The notes under the pieces were generated by a model. That model was not told where the DNA came from. It ran no database searches and saw only the letters and a program-made list of their open reading frames with translations. Positions 1 to 6,029 of a stretch of 6,029 nucleotides of DNA are shown in pieces. Source of the stretch: Ignavibacteria bacterium UBA6688 (lineage in GTDB: Bacteria; Bacteroidota; Ignavibacteria; UBA10030); assembly GCA_002454845.1 (NCBI GenBank), contig DKJQ01000268.1, positions 11,131 through 17,159 on the forward strand, written 5' to 3'. Positions within the stretch are counted from its first letter, which is position 1, and each line of letters opens with the position of its first letter. The position numbers and the translations under genes were made by a program.

Positions 1-111
1 TTCGGCAGGCTCAGCCGGGCCGGACACGCAGAAGTAAGAGGCGCGGGAATTATTCTCTTTTCCTCCCTGTTCTTTAAGCGACGTGCTTCGTATTGTCCTT
101 CCCCACCTTGC

Positions 112-116
112 AGGAG
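112..116 (+). promoter_or_regulatory. Ribosome binding site of the glutathione peroxidase gene
   Basis: AGGAG lies 8 bases before the ATG at 125. It decides the start: the frame stays open upstream to another possible ATG at 83, but no Shine-Dalgarno sequence precedes that codon. Starting at 125 also places a signal-peptide-like sequence exactly at the N-terminus. Confidence 0.8.
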
Positions 117-124
117 AATTTTCG

Positions 125-706
125 ATGAATCGCTTAAAGGACCTCAGGACCGCTCTCGCTCTCTGCGTTCTGCCTCTCATCGCCCTCGCGCAAACACCAG
201 GCCGGACCATGACGGAACAAAAAACCGTTTACAGCTTTGCGATGAAAACCATTGACGGGAAGGAGCGGCCACTTTCAGAGTACCGTGGAAATGTTCTCTT
301 GGTGGTGAATGTCGCTTCGCGCTGCGGTTCCACTCCACAGTACAAGGACCTTCAGGCGGTCTATGAAAAGTACAAGGAGCGCGGACTCCGGATCCTCGCA
401 TTCCCTGCCAACAACTTCGGAGGCCAGGAGCCGGGAACCGACAAAGAGATCATGGAGTTTTGTGAAACGAACTATAACGTTTCGTTCGACATGTTCTCCA
501 AGATCAGCGTGAAGGGGGAAGACCAGCATCCCCTCTATCGGTACCTCACAAAAGAATCCCCCTTTCAAGGGGAGGTGAAGTGGAACTTTCAGAAATACCT
601 CGTCGACCGGAAGGGAAACGTTGTGGCCATGTTCCCTACAAAAATAAAGCCCACCGACAAGGAACTTGAGCAACGACTGGAAGCGCTGTTGAACGATACG
701 ATGTAA
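125..706 (+). CDS. Glutathione peroxidase family thiol peroxidase, probably exported
   Basis: This 193-residue protein of the GPx family (thioredoxin fold) reduces hydroperoxides. The signature NVASRCGSTPQY (residues 62-73) holds the peroxidatic Cys67, a cysteine rather than selenocysteine. Gln101 (in FGGQEPG), Trp153 and Asn154 (in KWNF) complete the Cys-Gln-Trp-Asn tetrad. Cys113 (MEFCETNYNVSF) sits where thioredoxin-dependent family members have their resolving cysteine, so thioredoxin-like proteins are a likelier reductant than glutathione. The usual FPCNQFGG motif reads FPANNFGG, which removes the third conserved cysteine. Residues 1-22 look like a Sec signal peptide: basic start (NRLKDLR), hydrophobic core (about 9-22) and an ALA-Q cleavage site. 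Cys14 is not in a good lipobox. About 165 residues remain after cleavage, normal for the family. Initiation at Met29 (base 209) would give a cytoplasmic form but lacks a good ribosome binding site. The gene appears monocistronic, ending at the terminator at 728-764. The family call is very sure; export is likely but not proven. Confidence 0.95.
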   Translation: MNRLKDLRTALALCVLPLIALAQTPGRTMTEQKTVYSFAMKTIDGKERPLSEYRGNVLLVVNVASRCGSTPQYKDLQAVYEKYKERGLRILAFPANNFGGQEPGTDKEIMEFCETNYNVSFDMFSKISVKGEDQHPLYRYLTKESPFQGEVKWNFQKYLVDRKGNVVAMFPTKIKPTDKELEQRLEALLNDTM

Positions 707-727
707 TGATTTTGACAGAGTCCTGCT

Positions 728-764
728 AAGCCGATGTCCCGTAATGGGATGTCGGCTTTTTTGT
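728..764 (+). terminator. Rho-independent terminator after the peroxidase gene
   Basis: A 12-bp stem pairs 729-740 (AGCCGATGTCCC) with 746-757 (GGGATGTCGGCT). Two adjacent G-T wobbles lie in the middle and the loop is GTAAT (741-745). A run of six T (757-762) follows directly. It begins 22 bases after the peroxidase stop codon and should separate that gene from the DUF1800 operon. Few A residues precede the stem, so it is expected to act mainly on + strand transcripts. Confidence 0.88.
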
Positions 765-809
765 TGCTGGGCGAATGACGAGCATCACGCGGAACACCCG
801 ATGGTATTA

Positions 810-857
810 AACCGTCCGGCCAGAAGAAGTGACTAAGAAATAATCGATCGGACGGTT
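810..857. repeat. 9-bp perfect inverted repeat in the leader of the DUF1800-DUF1501 operon
   Basis: AACCGTCCG (810-818) is repeated as its exact reverse complement CGGACGGTT (849-857), separated by 30 bases. No T-run follows the right arm, so it is not a simple intrinsic terminator. It lies about 100 bases before the DUF1800 start, where an operator with two half-sites or a long-loop RNA hairpin in the leader could act. The repeat itself is directly visible; any function is inference. Confidence 0.5.
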
Positions 858-947
858 GCTGTGTGACCGCGAACAAAGCGGAGCGACGCTCAGATTCCTT
901 ATGTTAGTTTGTTCATCGTCCATCAGTTGATGATCACCAGTCATTCG

Positions 948-953
948 AAGGAG
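948..953 (+). promoter_or_regulatory. Ribosome binding site of the DUF1800 gene
   Basis: AAGGAG lies only 2 bases before the ATG at 956, closer than usual. The start is still preferred because the protein then begins MKRREFLE, a twin-arginine-type N-terminus typical of this family, and no other in-frame start lies nearby. Confidence 0.7.
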
Positions 954-955
954 CT

Positions 956-2656
956 ATGAAGAGAAGAGAATTCCTGGAAGCCGTTGTCGGCGATCGCGGA
1001 CCTCAATCCGCACAGGGTGTTGGTGATTCTCCCCGGGGTACGCGTCCTCTTGTCCGTACGACGAGCGGCATCGAGCCGTATACCGGCGGATGGAGTACGG
1101 AGCAGACATCGCATCTCCTGCGAAGAACGATATTCGGTCCCCGCCGTGCCGAGATCCTATTGGTTACGTCCGGTCCGCTCTCTTCGGCTGTCGGGACACT
1201 CCTTGCCGATCAACCCGATCCGGAAGAGCCGAAGGGACCCGCGGGCGTTTCCTGGGTCGATGCCGTGTATGACACGAACTATGGGCAAAATGAGGGGACC
1301 TACAGAAACTACCTGAAAGCGTGGTGGCTGGGGCTGATGGTCCAGCAGGGGATATCGATCCGTGAAAAAATGGTCCTTTTCTGGCACAACCACTTTGCGA
1401 ACGAGGCAACCGAGATCCGGGATGCGCGGTCGGTGTACCGGCAGAATGCCTTGTTCCGCCGGATGGCCCTGGGGAATTTCAAGCAGCTCGTCAAAGAAAT
1501 CACCCTTGACCCCGCCATGCTGGTGTACCTGAACGGCTATCTAAACCGGGGGGGAGGGAATAATGTCCCCGACGAGAACTATGCGCGCGAATTGCTGGAG
1601 TTGTTCACCATCGGCAAGGGACCTCAAATTGCGGAAGGGAATTATACTCACTACACGGAAACTGACGTGAAGGCCGCTGCGCGGGTCCTGACGGGATACC
1701 GCGTCACTGGCTCGCCCCGTGACAGGAATTATTTGAACCAGCCGCTCGGCCCGCTCTTTGACCCGGCGCGCCATGATGCAACCAACAAGCAATTCTCCCC
1801 GGCTTTCCAGAATACAGTCATAACAGGAAAAACTGCCGAGAACGGTGCAACGGAGGTCGATGACCTGCTGACCATGATCTTTGCGCAACCGGAAACAGCC
1901 CGTCACCTCTGCCGCAAACTGTACCGGTGGTTCGTGTACTATGATATCGACGACCAGGTTGAGCAGAATGTCATAGCACCGCTGGCCCAGATTATGATTG
2001 ACAGCGGGTATGAAGTGAAGCCCGTACTTGATGTGCTTTTAAAGAGCGCACACTTTTTCGACGAGAACAATATCGGGTGTTTTATCAAGACCCCGATGGA
2101 TCTTGTCGCGGGATCCGTTCGGCAGTTTCCTTCGACATCCTTCCCGGACCTTTCCTTGTGGCAGAACTACGCACTGGCAAACTCGTTCCGTGCAACGGGG
2201 GCGAACCTTCAAATGAACCTGTTCGATCCCCCCGACGTGGCGGGATGGAAGGCGTTTTATCAGAATCCGGATTTCTACCAATCATGGATCAATACGGCCA
2301 CGCTTCCCTCTCGTGGCGGGTTCACCGATTCGCTGGTGAATGGTGTTCGGGCAGGGACGACGAGATTCAGTATAGACGTACTCGCGTTCATCAAAACCCT
2401 TCCCGACCCGGCCGATCCGTTCAAGCTCCTGGACGACCTGGCCTCCGAGGTATCGCCGATCGCGCTGACGCCAAACCAGAAGGATTATTTGATGTACAGC
2501 GTGCTTGGCCTGACCCATACGGCGGAGTACGAATGGACGCAACGCTGGAACACCTATCTCCAGAGCCCCACAACCCAGAACACGAATGACGTTCTACCTC
2601 CGCTGAATACGCTGATCAAGTTCATGCTCCGGATGGCTGAATTCCAGCTTGCCTGA
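956..2656 (+). CDS. DUF1800 family protein
   Basis: This 566-residue protein matches the DUF1800 family along its whole length. Family-like blocks in order are: SHLLRRTIFGP (52-62); EKMVLFWHNHFA (137-148); LDPAMLVYLNGYLNR (184-198), leading into PDENYARELLELFTIG (205-220); YTETDVKAAARVLTGY (233-248); HDATNKQFS (273-281); ARHLCRKLYRWFV (315-327); LLKSAHFFD (361-369); LFDPPDVAGW (422-431); and a C-terminal MAEFQLA. The biochemical function of the family is not established. The N-terminus MKRREFLEAVV has the twin arginine of a Tat signal, but the hydrophobic segment that should follow is absent: residues 11-48 are polar and rich in Gly, Arg and Pro. No T9SS sorting domain is present. The gene leads a two-gene unit with the DUF1501 gene 34 bases downstream, a pairing common across Bacteroidota, Planctomycetes and Proteobacteria. 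Family and start are well supported; location and role are open. Confidence 0.93.
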   Translation: MKRREFLEAVVGDRGPQSAQGVGDSPRGTRPLVRTTSGIEPYTGGWSTEQTSHLLRRTIFGPRRAEILLVTSGPLSSAVGTLLADQPDPEEPKGPAGVSWVDAVYDTNYGQNEGTYRNYLKAWWLGLMVQQGISIREKMVLFWHNHFANEATEIRDARSVYRQNALFRRMALGNFKQLVKEITLDPAMLVYLNGYLNRGGGNNVPDENYARELLELFTIGKGPQIAEGNYTHYTETDVKAAARVLTGYRVTGSPRDRNYLNQPLGPLFDPARHDATNKQFSPAFQNTVITGKTAENGATEVDDLLTMIFAQPETARHLCRKLYRWFVYYDIDDQVEQNVIAPLAQIMIDSGYEVKPVLDVLLKSAHFFDENNIGCFIKTPMDLVAGSVRQFPSTSFPDLSLWQNYALANSFRATGANLQMNLFDPPDVAGWKAFYQNPDFYQSWINTATLPSRGGFTDSLVNGVRAGTTRFSIDVLAFIKTLPDPADPFKLLDDLASEVSPIALTPNQKDYLMYSVLGLTHTAEYEWTQRWNTYLQSPTTQNTNDVLPPLNTLIKFMLRMAEFQLA

Positions 2657-2679
2657 GGGGAGATCCTGTCCAGATGATC

Positions 2680-2684
2680 GGGAG
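2680..2684 (+). promoter_or_regulatory. Ribosome binding site of the DUF1501 gene
   Basis: GGGAG is followed by tandem ATG codons at 2688 and 2691. Spacing is 6 bases to the second ATG and only 3 to the first, so 2691 is preferred; the proteins differ by one Met. A TTG at 2649, overlapping the end of the DUF1800 gene, would bury the twin-arginine motif behind 14 polar residues and is unlikely. Confidence 0.65.
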
Positions 2685-2690
2685 AAGATG

Positions 2691-4274
2691 ATGAATCGAA
2701 GAGAGTTTATCCGCCGCTCGGTGCCTGTTACGGCCATCCCGTTCCTGCTGAACGGGTTCCCGATCAGGGCGTACGGCCGCGCACCGTTCCTTGAAACGCT
2801 CGTGGCAGCCGCGAGCGCTACAGACAGAGTCCTGGTCCTCGTGCAGCTTGGGGGAGGGAATGACGGGATCAATACCGTCATTCCGCTCAACCAGGACTCT
2901 GCCTATATGAACGCGCGCCCCAACATTGCCATCCCGCTGAACGAAGTGCTCACACTCCGGGACGATGTGGGGCTGCATCCGGTCATGACGGGGATGAAGG
3001 ATCTGTACGATCAGGGTAAACTTTCGATCGTCCAGGGAGTGAGTTACCCCAATCCCAACCTGTCGCATTTCCGGGCAACCGATATCTGGCTTACGGGATC
3101 GGAGTCGAATGTCACCCTCAGCTCCGGCTGGCTGGGACGGCATCTTGAGGAAGAATTTCCCGAGTACCCCGACGATCCGGTCATGCCCGATCCGCTGGCG
3201 ATTCAGATCGGCGCCGTTGTGTCCTTCGGACTTCAGGGAAGCGCGCAATCGATGGGGATCGCCATTCAGAGTCCGGATACGTTCTATCAACTTGTGAGCG
3301 CCGGAAGCTCGGGGGGAACCGACACGGCTCCCCAGTCGCCGGCAGGACGGGAACTGACGTATATCCGGAACGTGTCGATACAGTCGCAGGCGTACGCGGG
3401 GCAGGTGAAGGGCGCGGCTGATAAGGCTGCCAATGTCTCGACCCTCTGGCCGGCACAGGGACAGAACCCGCTCGCCGATCAGCTCAAAATCGTTTCGCGC
3501 CTGATCGCCGGCGGATTGAAGACCAGGGTGTTCGTTGTAAACCTCGGAGGATTTGATAACCACTCTTCGCAGGTGGACACCACCGATACGAAAATCGGCC
3601 TCCATGCAACGCTGCTCGGTCGGCTCTCTACTGCGATGATGGCGTTTCAGGATGACGTACGCCTTCTCGGCGTCGAGCATCGTGTGCTCGGCATGACCTT
3701 CTCCGAATTCGGACGCCGGGTTCAGTCGAATGCGAGCCTGGGCACCGACCATGGAACGGCAGCGCCGATATTTTTCTTTGGCCAGCCCGTGTTCCCTGGA
3801 GTGATAGGTTCGAATCCGAGTCTGACGGATCTCACAAACGGCAATCTCAAAATGCAGTATGACTTTCGGGCGGTGTACGCGTCGGTTCTCCAGCAATGGT
3901 TCGGTGTGAGCGATAACGACCTGCAGGCGATTCTCTACAAGGATTTCCTCCAGATCCCCATTATCCAATCGGGCGTGGCGGTGAATGTCGAAGACGATCC
4001 CGCGCTTCCGTCCGAGTACCGGCTCTACGCAAACTATCCCAACCCGTTCAATCCTTCGACGACCATTGCCTATGAACTTCCCCGTCAGGGGAACGTCTCG
4101 TTGCGTGTCTACGATATGATGGGACGCGAGGTCGCTTTGGTGGTCGATGAACATCAATCGGCCGGACGGCACCAGGTGACGTTTCACGCCGACGGGCTCC
4201 CTTCCGGCACCTATCTCTATCGGATTCAGTCGAACTCCTTCTCAGACCGGAAGAAGATGGTGCTTCTGAAGTAG
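2691..4274 (+). CDS. DUF1501 family protein with Tat signal and T9SS sorting domain
   Basis: This 527-residue protein has three parts. Residues 1-30 form a twin-arginine signal: NRREFI (2-7), then the hydrophobic stretch VPVTAIPFLL (11-20). Residues about 46-420 are the DUF1501 domain, with VLVLVQLGGGNDGINTVIPL (47-66), NLGGFDNH (284-291), MTFSEFGRR (335-343), GTDHGTAAP (351-359) and YDFRAVYASVLQQWFG (390-405). The family is related to the alkaline phosphatase/sulfatase superfamily. The Asp/His in FDNH and TDHG are plausible metal ligands, but no substrate is established. After a short acidic linker (433-441), residues 443-527 are a T9SS type A (FlgD-like) sorting domain containing NYPNPFNPSTTI, VYDMMGREV, LPSGTYLYRI and the final KKMVLLK. 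The protein is therefore predicted to leave the cytoplasm folded and then reach the surface. It lies 34 bases after the DUF1800 gene and is probably cotranscribed with it. Domain calls are strong; enzymatic activity is inference. Confidence 0.94.
   Translation: MNRREFIRRSVPVTAIPFLLNGFPIRAYGRAPFLETLVAAASATDRVLVLVQLGGGNDGINTVIPLNQDSAYMNARPNIAIPLNEVLTLRDDVGLHPVMTGMKDLYDQGKLSIVQGVSYPNPNLSHFRATDIWLTGSESNVTLSSGWLGRHLEEEFPEYPDDPVMPDPLAIQIGAVVSFGLQGSAQSMGIAIQSPDTFYQLVSAGSSGGTDTAPQSPAGRELTYIRNVSIQSQAYAGQVKGAADKAANVSTLWPAQGQNPLADQLKIVSRLIAGGLKTRVFVVNLGGFDNHSSQVDTTDTKIGLHATLLGRLSTAMMAFQDDVRLLGVEHRVLGMTFSEFGRRVQSNASLGTDHGTAAPIFFFGQPVFPGVIGSNPSLTDLTNGNLKMQYDFRAVYASVLQQWFGVSDNDLQAILYKDFLQIPIIQSGVAVNVEDDPALPSEYRLYANYPNPFNPSTTIAYELPRQGNVSLRVYDMMGREVALVVDEHQSAGRHQVTFHADGLPSGTYLYRIQSNSFSDRKKMVLLK
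4017..4271 (+). other. Region encoding the T9SS C-terminal sorting domain
   Basis: This part of the DUF1501 gene encodes the last 85 residues. The beta-strand-rich pattern runs from YRLYANYPNPFNPST through LRVYDMMGREVA and GTYLYRI to the basic-hydrophobic end KKMVLLK. Such domains direct folded periplasmic cargo through the type IX secretion translocon, after which they are often cleaved off or anchored at the surface. It is the main taxonomic clue in the window. Confidence 0.9.
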
Positions 4275-4395
4275 CAGCCCATGGGTGGTGATCCCGGGAG
4301 TCGTTGCCTGTCAACAGCACGACATCTTCGCACGATCCTTCCCTCTTCTCATCCTTTTTCCTATATTCTCTCCTCATAATTCCTCGAGATCCATC

Positions 4396-6029
4396 GTGCC
4401 TCCTGGTTCCCCGATACACCGTACCATCTTCACTCCCGAAGGACTTCTGACCGCTCCTTTCCTCCGGTGGTTCGGGCGGCAGAAGAATGCCGTTCTGTTA
4501 GAGACAACAAGGGCGGAACAGAAGAACGACCGGACATACATATTCCTCGAGCCCACACAGGTCATTCAAGCCCGCACCCTCGATGAGGTGGGTCCATGTC
4601 TTGAAGCCGTGGATGAAGCCCTGAAGCGTGGGTATCACGCTGCAGGGTATCTCGCGTATGAAGCGGGGTATGCATTTGAGCGAGCGGTAAGGTTTGAGAC
4701 CCGGCTCCCGAATCCGTTGCTTTGGTTCGGTATCTATGCGAAACCGGTTTGCATTGATATTGTCGCTCGCAGGGTGGAGTCGGGATTGTCGCTCCTGAAG
4801 AGCGTGTCCCTCTCTTCACGGCGACAGGCTCCGACCGATCTCCCCGCCTTCAAGCTCTCGCCCTCGACGACAGAAAAGGACTACCGCGAAGCGTTTCGGA
4901 CCATTCAGTCGTTTATTGCGGAAGGGGATACGTACCAGGTGAACCATACCTTCAAGGTGAGATTCCCCGTGAAGCAGGATGCTGCAACACTCTATGACCG
5001 GCTGCGAGGTTCTCAAAGGGTTGCCTATTCTGCCTGGATAAACGCCGGCGATGCAAGGATCCTTTCTTTTTCGCCCGAGTTGTTCTTCCGCCTGGAGGGG
5101 TCCAAAATTCTTCTGAAGCCGATGAAGGGAACAAGCCCACGGGGAAGGACAACGGACGAGGATCGCAAACTCCGCCAAGCATTGCTCCAATCGGAGAAAG
5201 ACAAAGCCGAGAACCTCATGATTGTCGACCTTCTGCGCAATGATGTGGGGAGGGTTGCGAAGCCGGGAAGTGTATCCGTCCCGAAATTCTTCGAGATCGA
5301 GCGGTACCAAACCGTTTTTCAAGCCACATCAACCATCAAGGCCACCGTGCGGAAGGGGGTGGGAGTCTCCGAGCTCATCCGGAGTCTTTTCCCCAGCGGT
5401 TCGGTGACAGGGGCGCCCAAGATCAGGACGATGCAGATCATCCGTGAGCTCGAACAGGAACCGCGCGGTGTGTATACCGGGAGCATCGGATTCTTCTCAC
5501 CGGAAGGGAAGGCGCGATTCAACGTTGCCATCCGAACGGCCGTTGTTGACAGGAAACATAAAAGGGGGGAAATGGGAATCGGCAGCGGTGTCACAGCCGA
5601 TTCTACCATGGAGGGCGAGTATGAGGAATGTCTGCTCAAGGCGAAGTTTCTGAACGGGTCGCCCCGGGAGTTCAGGTTGTTTGAAACCCTCAAATGGACA
5701 AAATCCCATGAGTGGTTCCTCTTGCCCCTCCATCTGCGTCGATTACAGGATTCGGCATCGTATTTTGATTTCAAGTTTGAGCGGTCCGTCATCCTGTCGG
5801 AAATGAAAAAGCTCGAGCGGGAACTACGAAGAGCGGCGAAACGAAAGGAAGCCATGCGGGTCAAGCTCCTTCTCGGTCGGTCGGGAAAGGTGGAATTCGA
5901 GTACGCACCCTTGAGCGATCTGCCCGCGCTTCCCCGGATCGGTATCGCGGAAGGGCGAACCGATTCCCTCGACGTTTCTTACTTTCACAAAACGACCCTG
6001 CGGCCGCTGTACGATGCGGAATTAAGCAA
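4396..6029 (+). CDS. pabB: Aminodeoxychorismate synthase component I fused to aminodeoxychorismate lyase (PabB-PabC), 3' end cut by window
   Basis: The frame stays open from a GTG at 4396 to the window edge (544 codons visible). Residues about 155-420 are the chorismate-binding domain: EGDTYQVNHTF (176-186), FSPELFF (225-231), PMKGTSPRG (242-250), ENLMIVDLLRNDVGRV (272-287), VFQATSTI (307-314), GSVTGAPKIRTMQII (335-349) and GIGSGVTADSTMEGEYEE (394-411). Lys244 in PMKGT marks a PabB; anthranilate synthases have Ala there. Residues from about 427 are a class IV aminotransferase-like PabC domain: LFETLKW (428-434), LHLRRLQDSASYFDF (445-459) and FHKTT (530-534), whose Lys532 should bind PLP. By comparison with other fusions, roughly 90-110 residues lie beyond the edge. 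The protein would turn chorismate, with ammonia from a PabA amidotransferase not seen here, into 4-aminobenzoate for folate. GTG is chosen because no other ATG, GTG or TTG occurs nearby in frame, but its ribosome binding site is poor, so the start is uncertain. Confidence 0.92.
   Translation, partial: MPPGSPIHRTIFTPEGLLTAPFLRWFGRQKNAVLLETTRAEQKNDRTYIFLEPTQVIQARTLDEVGPCLEAVDEALKRGYHAAGYLAYEAGYAFERAVRFETRLPNPLLWFGIYAKPVCIDIVARRVESGLSLLKSVSLSSRRQAPTDLPAFKLSPSTTEKDYREAFRTIQSFIAEGDTYQVNHTFKVRFPVKQDAATLYDRLRGSQRVAYSAWINAGDARILSFSPELFFRLEGSKILLKPMKGTSPRGRTTDEDRKLRQALLQSEKDKAENLMIVDLLRNDVGRVAKPGSVSVPKFFEIERYQTVFQATSTIKATVRKGVGVSELIRSLFPSGSVTGAPKIRTMQIIRELEQEPRGVYTGSIGFFSPEGKARFNVAIRTAVVDRKHKRGEMGIGSGVTADSTMEGEYEECLLKAKFLNGSPREFRLFETLKWTKSHEWFLLPLHLRRLQDSASYFDFKFERSVILSEMKKLERELRRAAKRKEAMRVKLLLGRSGKVEFEYAPLSDLPALPRIGIAEGRTDSLDVSYFHKTTLRPLYDAELS

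Noticed and set aside
2..37. A possible C-terminal tail of an upstream gene (SAGSAGPDTQK, then TAA)
   Set aside because: Eleven codons with no recognisable motif are not enough to call a gene, and other frames are open over the same bases.
83..124. An upstream ATG extending the peroxidase by 14 residues
   Set aside because: There is no ribosome binding site before 83, and the extension would place 14 residues in front of a well-formed signal peptide. AGGAG at 112-116 fits the ATG at 125.
904..911. TTAGTTTG, close to the Bacteroidota -7 element TAnnTTTG, as a promoter for the DUF1800 operon
   Set aside because: One key base differs and no TTG-type -33 element lies at the right distance upstream, so it cannot be told from chance.
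921..932. Small hairpin CATCA-GT-TGATG upstream of the DUF1800 ribosome binding site
   Set aside because: A 5-bp stem with a 2-base loop is sterically poor and common by chance. It does not cover the Shine-Dalgarno sequence.
984..1316. A second open frame overlapping the start of the DUF1800 gene, with a hydrophobic stretch (VLVILPGVRVLLSV) that could supply the missing Tat core through a frameshift
   Set aside because: Joining it to MKRREFLE would need two compensating frameshifts, and the existing frame already reads plausibly into TSGIEPYTGGW and the conserved HLLRR block. A sequence error cannot be fully excluded.
2622..4187. A 521-codon open frame on the - strand opposite the DUF1501 gene
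   Set aside because: It lies in exact codon register with the real gene, so it is open simply because that gene avoids TTA, CTA and TCA codons. Its translation is rich in Arg, His and Pro with no recognisable domain, while the + strand has clear family motifs.
4816..5864. Several - strand open frames of 70-180 codons opposite the pabB gene
   Set aside because: They lie entirely within the strongly supported PabB-PabC coding frame, have no family motifs and are antisense shadows.

Overview
The window holds four genes, all on the + strand, in moderately high-GC DNA. The best clue to the organism is the C-terminus of the third gene. It carries a 'YPNPFNPST' sorting domain of the type IX secretion system (T9SS), a hallmark of the Bacteroidota/Chlorobi/Ignavibacteria group and related candidate phyla. 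Together with a DUF1800-DUF1501 gene pair and a fused PabB-PabC protein, this suggests an Ignavibacteria-like or neighbouring lineage. That assignment is an inference; the window contains no rRNA or other phylogenetic marker.

Layout: bases 1-124 are a leader with a good ribosome binding site at its end and no convincing gene. Bases 125-706 encode a glutathione peroxidase-family thiol peroxidase with an apparent export signal. A clear intrinsic terminator (728-764) closes this unit. The gap up to 955 also holds a 9-bp inverted repeat (810-818/849-857) and the ribosome binding site of the next gene. Bases 956-2656 encode a DUF1800 protein and 2691-4274 a DUF1501 protein. They are 34 bases apart and almost certainly form one transcription unit. 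A 121-base gap without a recognisable terminator follows. The window then ends inside a bifunctional aminodeoxychorismate synthase component I / aminodeoxychorismate lyase (PabB-PabC fusion, 4396 to beyond 6029).

How the genes relate: the peroxidase is a separate unit, probably protecting the cell envelope from hydroperoxides through thioredoxin-like reductants. DUF1800 and DUF1501 are frequent genomic partners with no established biochemical role. Here the DUF1501 protein has a twin-arginine signal at one end and a T9SS sorting domain at the other, so it is predicted to reach the cell surface. The DUF1800 partner has the twin-arginine motif without the hydrophobic segment that normally follows it. 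The last gene makes 4-aminobenzoate for folate synthesis and looks functionally unrelated. No mobile element, CRISPR array, tRNA or rRNA was seen. The most interesting signal is the export arrangement of the DUF1800/DUF1501 pair.
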